The position numbers and the translations under genes are program-made. From a beta proteobacterium AAP65 (GTDB taxonomy: Bacteria; Pseudomonadota; Gammaproteobacteria; Burkholderiales; Burkholderiaceae_C), in NCBI GenBank assembly GCA_001295865.1, contig LJHW01000023.1, forward strand, positions 26,177 through 90,176: 64,000 nt of DNA, read 5' to 3'. Under the pieces are notes generated by a model. It searched no databases. It was not told the origin of the DNA and saw only the letters and a list, made by a program, of their open reading frames with translations. Numbering within the stretch: the stretch's first letter is position 1; each line of letters opens with the position of its first letter. Shown piece after piece: positions 58,601 through 64,000 of the stretch.

Positions 58601-59622
58601 AGCAGCGCGGTGCTGCCGAGCAGGATGCGGCGGCCCTGCAGCAGCAGATCGCCGCCGCGGCCCTGTGCACTGCTGGTGTCCAGCAGGCCGGCCACGGTGG
58701 CCTGGCCTTCTGCGCCGGCGTCCAGGCGCAGCGTGCCGCCGGCCGCCCGCGTGGTGCTGCCTTCGGCGAGGTTCAGCTGCTGCGCGGCCTGCAGCGTCAC
58801 ACGGCCTTGGGCATCGGTGCCCAGCGTGTCGGCCTGCACCAGGCCCTGCTGGTTGACGATGCCTGCGTAGAGGTCGACCCGGCCGCCGTCGGTCACCAGG
58901 CGGCCGAGGTTGAGCACCTCGCTGCCACCGGCCGCATCGGCCGATGCCGGCAGCTCGACCTTCACCGCCAGGTGCGGCAGGCCGGTGTCCACCAGCTCCA
59001 CGCTGCGGCCGGCGGCCAGCGCCACGCTGCCGCCCGGGGCCACCACGCTGCCGGTGTTCTCTACGCGGCTGCCCAGCAGCACCACCTGGCCGCCAAAGGT
59101 GGTCTGCAGCGCGCCTTCGTTGCGCACCACACCCGCATCGCCCGCGGCGGCGCTGAAGCGGTAGCGGCCGCTGAGGAAGTCGCTGTCGGGCAGGCGCAGC
59201 GTGCTGGCCACGAGGCCGGCCACGTCGACGCGGGCACCCTGGCCGAAGAGCACGCCGTTGGGGTTGAGCAGCCACACCTGCCCGTTGCTGGTGAGGCTGC
59301 CCAGCAGCAGCGAGGGGTCGCGCCCGACCACGCGGTTCAGCACCTTGCTGGCCGCGTTGGCCTGCTGGAAGTGCACGCCCGCGCCAGCGGCGATGGAGAA
59401 GCTCTGCCAGTTCAGGATGGCGCCGGGGCTGTTCTTCACCGTCATCAGCGCACCCTGCGTGGCCACGGTGGCCTGGCCCTGCACCACCTGCAGGCCCGTG
59501 GGCAAGGGGGTGCTGGCCTGCAGCCACAGCGGCGTGGCCACCAGGCCGGCGGCAAGCGCGAGGCGGGCCGCTGCCGCCAGGGGCGAAAGCGCCACACGGG
59601 CCGGGAAAGAGGATGCGCGCAT
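49606..59622 (-). CDS. Giant TPS exoprotein (filamentous-haemagglutinin type) with C-terminal caspase-like domain
   Basis: This 3338-residue protein has a signal peptide (to about 36) and a TPS secretion domain (about 37-165, with NPNGVLFGQG near 121). A very long beta-helix follows, built of autotransporter-associated repeats (phrases such as NTYTGGTTVSSGTL). Four YDG-type modules begin at Lys2460, 2556, 2643 and 2730, followed by an MBG-like unit and a Ser/Thr/Pro linker. The last about 250 residues are a caspase-like (peptidase C14) domain: LALLIGVNTYRDKRVPALEG, His3159 (YYAGHG) and Cys3211 (SDSCYSGS), so the dyad is intact. GGAGAC precedes the ATG. It lies 40 bases after tpsB and should be exported by it. 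Confidence 0.92.
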   Translation of the reverse strand: MRASSFPARVALSPLAAAARLALAAGLVATPLWLQASTPLPTGLQVVQGQATVATQGALMTVKNSPGAILNWQSFSIAAGAGVHFQQANAASKVLNRVVGRDPSLLLGSLTSNGQVWLLNPNGVLFGQGARVDVAGLVASTLRLPDSDFLSGRYRFSAAAGDAGVVRNEGALQTTFGGQVVLLGSRVENTGSVVAPGGSVALAAGRSVELVDTGLPHLAVKVELPASADAAGGSEVLNLGRLVTDGGRVDLYAGIVNQQGLVQADTLGTDAQGRVTLQAAQQLNLAEGSTTRAAGGTLRLDAGAEGQATVAGLLDTSSAQGRGGDLLLQGRRILLGSTALLDASGASGGGLLRVGGDFQGKNPLVRHADMVTALRGATLRADATGQGDGGLVVVWSDTATRFGGHVSTRGGALGGHGGLAEVSAKGWLDYRGTADLRASAGREGTLLLDPLNIVIQASTPNLNGDGTTGDDLGSNSIAFVDNPAATSVITAAQLAIQLGSSSVTLQATNDITVSDAVNAASPSNLTLQAGNNIDINAALSVGGSLLLSANDNGAGTASGIGRVAVLAPLTSTAGNIALTNGGGTGVHTFAAALTAVNLNVIGDINLSNAATWTLSGAGSSLNSNLTGSGGFTKEGAGTLTLNAPGFSNYSGSTLINAGTLRVTSGSQALGTGFVFVNAGATLDASNGVSIASDLTLAGGRLTSSSGTGTFTGNILLSTAATMSSSGGATLVIDATGNIGGSAGLTVDAGVVRFQGSGNSMGDLLITGGAELAINDGGQLGFGIVTLDNGTLRSVTNPVTISNTVDMGSGGGTLATNTAMEFFDGLGGTGRLTHDGSGGGTLTLQSAATHTGGTTINGVFITTGTGQLPSTGLVTIQPAGVLQLGGSESIGDLTGTGAVNLAAFSLATGQDGGDVAFAGVISGSGSFSKVGSGVATLSGINTYTGGTTVSSGTLRLAGASATAGNSSGGVLVFSTLDVSDGATVANLITSSSGTLANSSGSGRITGAVVMSDGPMSVGSTGTGLTLAGPVSGSVGLNKATSGLVSLTGTNTYAGTTSVTAGTLSVGDGGNTGSLGTGTVNIASGSTLQFNRANAHTVSNTLLGAGNVLQQGTGITTISGSNGHSGDTTVNAGTLRVQGTSGTLGSSFVTVNSGGTLDLVGGVSLNNTLEVAAGGQVGASNGTNGLTGAVALSGGTAAFGLAGGTLQVFNTVSGSGALNVAAGNVALYAPNSHTGGTSVSSGANLALDGSSAAVPGGIAVAGTLNPRNGAVLPNTITLGPGAALGGGGGVPATVSGSVVLGGDANFFVTAGDITISGPISGTGNLTLPFGGAQTLTFSGNNTYVGDTRLTGSNLTVNGGNAIPDNSTVVVASAFTLNVLADETLGGLSGAGTVGHGSNVLRVGANNTSTTYDGAISGVGPFEKLGSGTLTLTGPSSVGGTNILGGVLALQGANATLGGGVISIGSAQLDLLGGASVSNSLNANGGTLRGDGGQVLGNLGLIGDLTLLGGGSGLLVAGVISGSGNVATGGTGTTTFSSAHTYTGSTTVNAGTLVLGAANRLPDAGTLVVNGGVFDLGAGSETVANVQLLAGSIVNGTLTSTGGYDVRSGSVSALLAGTAGLVKSGAGTVTLSAQNSYAGATVLDGGTLVLNNASPLTLSALSLNQGTLAGSGAITVGGALQVLGGSVTLAGSAGFTTSGSTSINLAAASGGTLTVARPWVNNGTLSLAGDDFIALDGSAGGFITNASGGVMNLASTASFVVQNLGGAPAFNNAGTLNYNGAGLATLAAGSFTNLGAVNVSSGGLAVNGGGSDSGSYTVATGALLAFTGGTRSLGAGASATGGGRLEVSAGTVDINTALTPGALLFQTSGGTLNFNHTAAQTVSALTLTGGAVGGTGSLVVSGAFNASGTNASLQGGASFSTLGTGVVNLVTATGGTLAVSRPWVNSGSLSIGGDDAIAFNASAGGQFVNDAAGTVTLNGSAATPLGLSAGTGTLFNSGTLVKLSAGTQTLAFTSVDNSGTLDVGAGTLALAGSLTQTGSIATNTGATLAVPAGFTNAAAATISGLGTVDVGSGTLTQQGTLVPGSVGAAGTLSITGNLVMSGGVLTLDLGGTTPGSSDRLAVSGSTTLGGSLQVATLPAYNPANADAIPVLLSGSSTGVFDSVSQPAGFSTGYRLAAGEAVRLIFSSTPNTRVFTNGAGTLDWSNAANWGGSLPGSADTALISSGFSVLKAGGTDTVAGLEVNAGNALTVSGGSLTVTGAALLGGNLAVQGSGLVVLGGAVSGGGSAAVSNGTLTLNGAAAFAALNLTGGLLDGTGSLDVNGSFTRSGGSSVGSGYSNVTLTQASGALLPGAWTAGSLNFTTLGSGAGDVLQLDGALVASSGGITLTTNRFVNNAGAGALSVPGAARWLVYSADPALDTRSGLVPAFKQYNAPAATPPAAAGNGLLYSLAPTLSATLQGAVNKVYDGSTAATLAAGNFALGGALAGDTVTLTPVTAGLYADRNAGTGKTVLATGLSYTAVDAATGVPVFGYGFSGNASGAVGGITAAPLVLTGLSALNKVYDGNTAAPLAGTASITPLGADAVSLAGTAAGVFADKNAGSAKPVALSGLSLAGADAGNYTLVLPASLLADITPRPLSLTGLLVPDKVYDATPAATLSGTAAFNAVAGDLLTLAGTASASFADKNVGSNKPVTVTGLGLTGADAGNYTLQPVAGVTASITARPLAVAGLTAQNKVYDATAVATLGGTASVTPLPGDVLTLAGTASGSFADANVGVARPVTVAGLSLAGADAANYVLVAPASLQATITPATLSLTADPLTAPAGTPLPPLTGSVSGFVGSDTQASATTGTLSWSSPATLASEAGSYAINGGGLASLNYLFVQAAGNTTALTLTPAPTQPAATNASVTATTLGLQTVQVPLLMSTPSAGRVLDVTPLLASTGTSAAGATTSTPEGGSTPATAAPEASTPATALSATPAAAGEGGGGAPVFRAVNYGLLPRPQVQNLLAAREQYKKQVFAQGLFKLEQDPTLADVRPCKTEAELSTGNCVITEALRQEIQQAITARAVVAGPRKPERRRVRQAALPNIERKLALLIGVNTYRDKRVPALEGAVPDARAVRTLLEGRLGYEATVLENPSREAMIRAFNKIALEADANDSVVIYYAGHGVVVPVGGTDTGFWLPSDTNAEDPASWLSNADIARMVAAVGSRQLMLISDSCYSGSLVGNERVQVTNSSNAADMLTRKAAVVMSSGGNEPVADEGRDGHSVFAWHFMRALEGVDNWQIGGSVFDRVRSAVSKEFPQTPQYGASRSAGHQGNTDFLFERREFEAANPAPSPATPRPAAPR
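51178..52260 (-). repeat. Tandem YDG-type modules in the exoprotein
   Basis: KVYDG or KVYDA marks each unit. Units start at residues 2460, 2556, 2643 and 2730; the last three are exactly 87 residues (261 bases) apart, which suggests recent tandem duplication. FADKNVG and GADAGNY phrases recur in each. Confidence 0.8.
52700..57800 (-). repeat. Autotransporter-associated beta-strand repeat region
   Basis: Dozens of imperfect units rich in Gly, Ser, Thr, Asn and Val, with the core GxTxxNxGTLxL, build a predicted right-handed beta-helix. Boundaries are approximate. The DNA is repetitive enough that assembly collapse is possible. Confidence 0.7.
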
Positions 59623-59662
59623 GTCGGTGTCTCCGGTGTGCGGCGCCAGGCGCCGCGACGGC

Positions 59663-61366
59663 TCAGAAAGAGGTGCTCAGCGAGAAGTGCGCGCGGACGT
59701 CGCCTTCGCGCGTGGTGGCGGCGCTGTTCATCGCGCGCGCCACGTCCAGCCGCAGCTGCCAGGCCTGCCAGCCCACCCGCAAGCCGGCGCCCAGGCTGCC
59801 GATGCGGCAGCTGCTGCGCTCGCCCAGGCAGGGGTCGCCGTTGCGGTTGCTGACGGTGGCGGCATCGGCAAAGAGCAGCGCGCGCAGTTCCAGCTCGGGC
59901 TGGCCCACCAGCGCGCCCAGCGCCGCGCTGATGGCTTCCACACTGAGCTGCGCGCCGCTGTCGCCGCCGAGCTCACGCTCTTCGAAGCCACGCACGCTCT
60001 GCGCACCGCCGGCGCCGAAAGCTTCACCCGGCACCAGCGCGCGGGCGCTGTGCTGGCCGTTCAGGCGCGCGGCGAGGCTGCCCCACTCACCCACCGGCAC
60101 GGCCACCTGGGCTGACAGGCGCCACAGCGTGTAGCGGCGCGCGCTGCCCGGGCGCACGGCCTCGAAATCGGCGGCGGCGCCATGGCGCCCGCCCAGGGCC
60201 AGGTTGTGGTGCAGACCGATGCTGAAGCCGGCCCGCACCTCGCTGGCGGCCTGCGCGGTGTAGATCAGGCTCAGCGGCTGCACCGCCACGCTGGCACCGG
60301 CCGAACCGCAAGCACCCTGTGGCAGGCCTTCGATGCTGCAGTTGTTGCGGTACTCGCGCCATTCCAGCCCCGTGATGAGGCGCTGGTCGATGTTCTGCCA
60401 GCGCGGCAGGTAGGCGTTCAGGCGCGTGCCGACGATGCTGCCCTGGCCCGAGAAGCTCAGGTCGCCGGCGGGTGTGGCCAGCTTGCCGGCGTCGACATCG
60501 GAATACGCGCCGTAGGCATCGATGGCCAGCAAGGGCCCGTACAGCGGCGCGCGGTAGCTCACCGTGGCTACCGCCACCGACGATGCGTTTTCGGGCGCGG
60601 TCTGCAGCTCGACGCCCAGCACCTGGTCGCGGTCGAAGAGGTTGGCGTGCTGCCAGCCCAGGGCAGCGCGCCAGCGGCCGTCGCGCTCGCCGCCGGTGTT
60701 GTCCACGCGCGCCGAAAAACGCTGCACCGGCTGCTCGGCCACGGTCAGCTGCGCCGCGATGGTGGCCGGCTCGGCACCGGGCTGCAGCAGCACCTGCACG
60801 GTCTTGGCCGGGTTCTCGTTGGCGAGCTGGATCTCGGCGTCGATGCGCCGCACGTCGGGTGTGCGGCCTGCCAGCAGCGTGGGCAGGCTGGCGCGGATGT
60901 TGGCGCTGCTGAACTGCTGGTTCTGCCGGATGTCGACGCGTGTCAGCTTGCCTTCGACCACGCGGATGCGCACCCGCGCGCCGGCCGCGCCCGCGGTGTC
61001 GAGCGGCTGTTCGGGCAGAAAGGCCACGACACCGCCATAACCCGCCTGGCGGTACAGGGCCTGCACGGCCGCGGCGGCATCACGCAGGCCCTGCAGCGTC
61101 TGGCGGCCGGTGTAGGCCTGCAGGCGCTGCTGCAGCGCTTCGGGCTTGAGCAGGGTGTTGCCCTGGACCTCGTAAGCCTCCACTTGCACGGAGGGCAAGG
61201 CCGGTGCGGTGGGCGTGGCAGCTGCTGCGGCAGGCCCTGTGCCTGCACCCGCTTGGGCCAGCGCACCGGCCGCGCCGGTCGTGGCCAAGGCGGCCACCAG
61301 GATGCAGCGCCAGGGCGCAGTGGCCGTGCGGCACCAGGCCGACACGGGGTGTTGTTGCTTCTGCAA
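59663..61366 (-). CDS. TpsB outer-membrane transporter (ShlB/FhaC family)
   Basis: The roughly 567-residue Omp85-family porin exports the downstream exoprotein. After a signal peptide (ending GALAQ) come POTRA domains (VQVEAYEVQGNTLLKPEAL, then IRVVEGKLTRVDIRQNQ). A 16-strand barrel follows with the conserved VRGFEERELGGDSG loop motif and a C-terminal Phe (FSLSTSF). No ATG fits. TTG at 61366 is chosen because GGGGAGA lies just upstream; TTG at 61453 would give 596 residues. The tpsA start is 40 bases downstream. Confidence 0.9.
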   Translation of the reverse strand: MQKQQHPVSAWCRTATAPWRCILVAALATTGAAGALAQAGAGTGPAAAAATPTAPALPSVQVEAYEVQGNTLLKPEALQQRLQAYTGRQTLQGLRDAAAAVQALYRQAGYGGVVAFLPEQPLDTAGAAGARVRIRVVEGKLTRVDIRQNQQFSSANIRASLPTLLAGRTPDVRRIDAEIQLANENPAKTVQVLLQPGAEPATIAAQLTVAEQPVQRFSARVDNTGGERDGRWRAALGWQHANLFDRDQVLGVELQTAPENASSVAVATVSYRAPLYGPLLAIDAYGAYSDVDAGKLATPAGDLSFSGQGSIVGTRLNAYLPRWQNIDQRLITGLEWREYRNNCSIEGLPQGACGSAGASVAVQPLSLIYTAQAASEVRAGFSIGLHHNLALGGRHGAAADFEAVRPGSARRYTLWRLSAQVAVPVGEWGSLAARLNGQHSARALVPGEAFGAGGAQSVRGFEERELGGDSGAQLSVEAISAALGALVGQPELELRALLFADAATVSNRNGDPCLGERSSCRIGSLGAGLRVGWQAWQLRLDVARAMNSAATTREGDVRAHFSLSTSF

Positions 61367-61526
61367 ACCGACTCTCCCCTCGGACCTGCATCCGGCGCCC
61401 TGTGCTTTTTGTGCGGCTGAAGGCGGCGCCACCCTGCCGCGAGGCGGGCTCAAGCCCGGGCGGCAGCGGTCTGATTCTGGGGGCGGCGGCGGGCTTTGCC
61501 CAGCCCGTGGAACGCCGGGGTGAGCG

Positions 61527-62426
61527 TCAGGCCGTGCGGGGCTGGGCCGCGAGCGCGGCCTGGGCCGCCTGCGCGGCCACCGCTGCCGTCACTTCCTTGC
61601 GGTAGCGGTTGAGCTCCTGCACGCTGGCGAAGCTGCGCTCCATCAACAGGCTCATGTTGTGCAGGATGCGTTCGACGACCTTGTTTTCCCAGACGGCGTC
61701 GAACTGGATCTGGCGGTCGAGCCAGGCCTCCAGCCACTGCGGGTCGGGCATGCGGCTCTGGATGGTGTCGCGCGGGAAGAGCTTGACGTTGACGTGCAGG
61801 TTGGTCGGGTGCAACGCCTGCGCCGTGCGGCGCGCGCTGGCCATCAGCACGCCGATCTTGGCGAAGGCGGCACGCGCCTCGTCGCCGAACTTGTGCAGCG
61901 CGCGCTTCATGTAGCGCAGGTAAGCGCCGCCGTGGCGGGCCTCGTCGCGCGCCAGGGTTTCGTAGATGGCCTTGATGACCGGCTCGCTGTGCCACTCGGC
62001 GGCGCGGCGGTACCAGTGGTTCAGGCGGATCTCGCCGCAGAAGTGCAGCATCAGCGTTTCGAGCGCGGGCGCGGGGTCGAACTCGAAGCGCACGGCGTGC
62101 AGTTCTTCTTCGGTGGGCACGAGGTCGGGGCGGAAACGGCGCAGGTACTCCATCAGCACCAGGCTGTGTTTCTGCTCTTCGAAGAACCACACGCTCATGA
62201 AAGCGCTGAAGTCGCTGTCTTCGCGGTTGTCACGCAGGAACATCTCGGTGGCCGGCAGCGCCGCCCACTCGGTGATGGCGTTCATCTTGATGGTCTGCGC
62301 CTGCTCTTCCGTCAGGCGGCTGGCGTCGAAGCGATCCCAGGGGATGTCGCTCTCCATGTTCCAGCGCACGGCTTCGAGTTGCCGGAAAAGCTCGGGGTAC
62401 AGCATCATGGGCTTCGCAGGTTCCAT
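61527..62426 (-). CDS. Ferritin-like di-iron protein
   Basis: The 299-residue helical protein has two ExxH pairs of a di-iron four-helix bundle: E84-Q-K-H87 (FFEEQKHS) and E162-A-R-H165 (RDEARHGG). Further Glu residues are at 53 or 61 (ITEWAALPATEMF) and 132 (CGEIRLNHWYR). This matches ferritin-like or acyl-ACP-desaturase-type oxidases; substrate unknown. There is no signal peptide. It lies upstream of tpsB on the same strand with a 160-base gap in which I see no terminator. The divergent side faces the CarH-like gene's end. Confidence 0.8.
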   Translation of the reverse strand: MEPAKPMMLYPELFRQLEAVRWNMESDIPWDRFDASRLTEEQAQTIKMNAITEWAALPATEMFLRDNREDSDFSAFMSVWFFEEQKHSLVLMEYLRRFRPDLVPTEEELHAVRFEFDPAPALETLMLHFCGEIRLNHWYRRAAEWHSEPVIKAIYETLARDEARHGGAYLRYMKRALHKFGDEARAAFAKIGVLMASARRTAQALHPTNLHVNVKLFPRDTIQSRMPDPQWLEAWLDRQIQFDAVWENKVVERILHNMSLLMERSFASVQELNRYRKEVTAAVAAQAAQAALAAQPRTA

Positions 62427-62472
62427 ACGTTGATTCTAGGGAGGCCACCAGCGCCCTGCCAGCCCACGAGGG

Positions 62473-63426
62473 CTAGGCCCGGCCGTCGGCAGGGCGCTCG
62501 CTGCGCCAGGCGCGCAGCTGCACCGCAACGGCGTCCAGGCTGGCCAGTGCCAGCACACCGGGCACGCTGCGCCGGTGCAACACCGGCGCGGCGCCGCCAG
62601 CCCACACCTGCGCACCCGCCGGCAGCTTGGCCGCCAGTTCTGTCAGGCCGTCGACCACCTGGTTGGGATTGAGGCAGCCGGTGAAACTCAGCGCCACGAT
62701 GTCGGCGCGGTAAGCGGCAGCGGCCCGCACGGTGTCCCACACCGGCGTCTGCACGCCCAGCGAAACACAGGGGCAGCCTTCCAGCGCGAACACCGCTTCA
62801 GCCATCAGCAGGCCCAGGCCGTGCGGTTCGTGCGGAAAGGTCGTCAGCAGCACACGCGGCCGGCCTTCCTGCGCGCCAGGGGGGATGCCGGCAATGGCCT
62901 GGCGCAGCACGGTCTGCACCACCTCGGTGTAGGTGTGCTCCTCGAAGATCTCCATCTGGCCGCGGATCCACGCATCGCCCACGGCGGCGTTCAGTGGCGC
63001 CACCACCTCGGTGACGAACCGCGCCACGCCGCGCCGCGCCAGCAGGCGCGTGAGCACGGCCCGCAGTTCCGGCACGTCATGGCCGCGGATCAGCGCCAGG
63101 TGGTCGCGCAGATCGCTGGCCTCGGCCAGGGCTTCGGCGCTGCGCAGCGGCTGGTCCACGGTCTGCTCGGCCAGCTGCTGCAGCGACGCGGTGTCCATGG
63201 GCACGATGCGACCGGGCCGGTGCCCGGCGTCGAGCAGGCGCTTGACGAGCCGCAGCTTGTCCACCTGCTCCAGCGTGTAGGCGCGCTCGCCCACGCCATC
63301 ACGGCCGGGCGTGGGGAAGCCGTAACGGCGCTCCCAAACGCGCAGCGTGTCCTTCGACAAGCCGGTGTCGCGTTCGACAGCAGCGATCGACAGGGTGATG
63401 GCGGGAGGGCGGGGGCTCTGGTCCAT
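62473..63426 (-). CDS. MerR-family regulator with B12-binding domain (CarH/LitR type)
   Basis: This 317-residue regulator has a MerR helix-turn-helix (VERDTGLSKDTLRVWERRYGF), a four-helix cap and a cobalamin domain. The CarH signature Wx9EH is present (Trp153 and Glu163-His164), as is the cobalamin motif ExHxxG (E200-P-H202-GLG). Such proteins use adenosylcobalamin to sense green or blue light and repress carotenoid, lipid or photolyase genes. The residue after Trp153 is Ile, whereas Thermus CarH has the light-state His there. The start at 63426 is chosen over an upstream in-frame extension. Confidence 0.9.
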   Translation of the reverse strand: MDQSPRPPAITLSIAAVERDTGLSKDTLRVWERRYGFPTPGRDGVGERAYTLEQVDKLRLVKRLLDAGHRPGRIVPMDTASLQQLAEQTVDQPLRSAEALAEASDLRDHLALIRGHDVPELRAVLTRLLARRGVARFVTEVVAPLNAAVGDAWIRGQMEIFEEHTYTEVVQTVLRQAIAGIPPGAQEGRPRVLLTTFPHEPHGLGLLMAEAVFALEGCPCVSLGVQTPVWDTVRAAAAYRADIVALSFTGCLNPNQVVDGLTELAAKLPAGAQVWAGGAAPVLHRRSVPGVLALASLDAVAVQLRAWRSERPADGRA

Positions 63427-63974
63427 GGGCGCGGGTGGCTGTTCGCCATTCTCAGGCGACGGGCGCGCCGGCGGCGCGGGGGCAAACACCACGGCGCCGG
63501 CAAGGCCGGGCGACACCAACAGCGGTCTGAACCATCACCTTCATTACCGAGTAGTCAAAACGCGACTGCTTAGTTTACACTTCGTCGAAGGCAGCCGCAA
63601 AAAGTGCTGCGCAGCTCCAAACCATGCCCCGCTCAGCCCCCACCGACAGGCCCATGCCACACTGTGCCGCCGCCACCGCCCTCTGCAGTGGCGGGCACAC
63701 GCCACGCTTCTTTACGCAGCGGGTGGCGGCCCCCCGGAACTTTTCTGCGCCCCTGGCTTCTCACGCTGCAGTTCGGCGTTGATTCATCTTCAAGGCTGAA
63801 CCGAATGCTGATTTTTCTGTTGTGCGGACCGTCGGCAGTGCCGACCGAAATCCCGGGGTCTCTCTCCTCCTCCTCCCTCCCTCCCTCGTTGGTCCCGGGG
63901 CGCCGCACAGCAGCCTTTACAGCCCGGGGCACCGCCAAGTGCGGTGCCCCGCTGGTGCACGGGGAGGGCTGCGC
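63427..63974 (+). promoter_or_regulatory. 548-bp control region between the CarH-like gene and a divergent FAD/NAD gene
   Basis: No gene is supported here. The part near 63550-63580 is less GC-rich than its surroundings and holds an AGTC-N7-GACT dyad (63553-63567) and TTTACACT. A CT-rich tract lies at about 63859-63890 and a hairpin at 63925-63951. The likely operator of the CarH-like repressor should be in this region; its exact site is not recognised. Confidence 0.45.
63925..63951 (+). other. Perfect 11-bp hairpin upstream of the FAD/NAD gene
   Basis: CGGGGCACCGC and GCGGTGCCCCG pair around a CAAGT loop, 23 bases before the ATG at 63975. No T tract follows, so it is not a normal terminator. 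It may be an operator or a leader structure next to the GGAGGG ribosome site. Confidence 0.5.
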
Positions 63975-64000
63975 ATGAAGCGGGTTGCCGTCATCGGCTC
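63975..64000 (+). CDS. FAD/NAD(P)-binding protein, 5' fragment only
   Basis: Only eight codons and part of a ninth are inside the window. They read MKRVAVIG, the first strand of a Rossmann dinucleotide fold. GGAGGG lies about nine bases before the ATG. Next to a CarH/LitR-type regulator, a light-controlled FAD oxidoreductase of a lipid-modifying cluster is plausible, but the fragment is too short to name. Confidence 0.55.

Noticed and set aside
49831..59853. Long open frames on the plus strand opposite the giant exoprotein (for example 49831-51663, 53398-56052 and 56257-59853)
   Set aside because: They are antisense shadows caused by high GC and repetitive codons. Their translations are Ala/Arg/Gly/Val-rich without domains, while the minus frame has a signal peptide, TPS and caspase motifs.

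Overview
The window is about 64 kb of very GC-rich, densely packed bacterial chromosome. Gene content points to a betaproteobacterium of the order Burkholderiales, probably near Rubrivivax, Leptothrix or Ideonella. Pointers are the rsmB - DUF4390 - NtrY-like kinase - short NtrX-like regulator block, a PEP-CTERM protein, a BLUF photoreceptor, a CarH/LitR-type regulator and the betaproteobacterial style of the housekeeping genes. This is inferred from gene families and order, not from a database search. I see no insertion sequence, prophage, integrase or CRISPR array.

Layout. At 0-8 kb are an ABM-fold monooxygenase, an M20 peptidase, a TerB-like protein, a diguanylate cyclase followed 8 bp later by S-adenosylmethionine decarboxylase (speD), then tkt and gap. 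At 8-12 kb two divergent secreted proteases carry different C-terminal sorting tails: a PEP-CTERM metalloprotease and a subtilisin with a GlyGly-CTERM-like tail. At 11-20 kb are a SPOR-like protein, birA, a SET-domain methyltransferase, topB, an AEC permease, a serine-hydrolase lipoprotein, proA and a LemA protein. At 20-28 kb are the folE-BLUF-esterase operon, the rsmB-DUF4390-kinase-regulator operon and two tRNA genes (Phe, Gly). At 28-37 kb are two chemoreceptors, an aldo/keto reductase, a Tat-lipoprotein flavin oxidase coupled to a membrane-anchored SpeE-like enzyme, a TonB-C protein and a histidine-phosphatase-like protein. At 37-49 kb are DUF350-DUF4178-SPFH, a DUF3857/transglutaminase protein, a UbiH-like hydroxylase, a nitrilase-family amidase, glnE, rhombosortase and a DMT permease. 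At 49.6-61.4 kb is a two-partner secretion operon whose 3338-residue exoprotein ends in an intact caspase-like domain. The right end has a ferritin-like protein, a MerR/B12-binding (CarH-like) regulator and the first codons of a divergent FAD/NAD-binding protein.

How genes may work together. (1) TpsB (59.7-61.4 kb) would export the giant adhesin-like TpsA, whose C-terminus is a caspase-like protease; this is the most unusual object here. (2) Rhombosortase (48.1-48.7 kb) is the expected processing enzyme for the GlyGly-CTERM subtilisin (9.4-11.5 kb). (3) SpeD, a membrane SpeE-like enzyme with a flavin oxidase, DUF350, DUF4178, SPFH and TerB sit in three separate places but look like parts of one polyamine/membrane-stress module. 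(4) Two blue/green-light sensors (BLUF and CarH-like), two chemoreceptors, a diguanylate cyclase and a two-component system give the window a strong sensory flavour.
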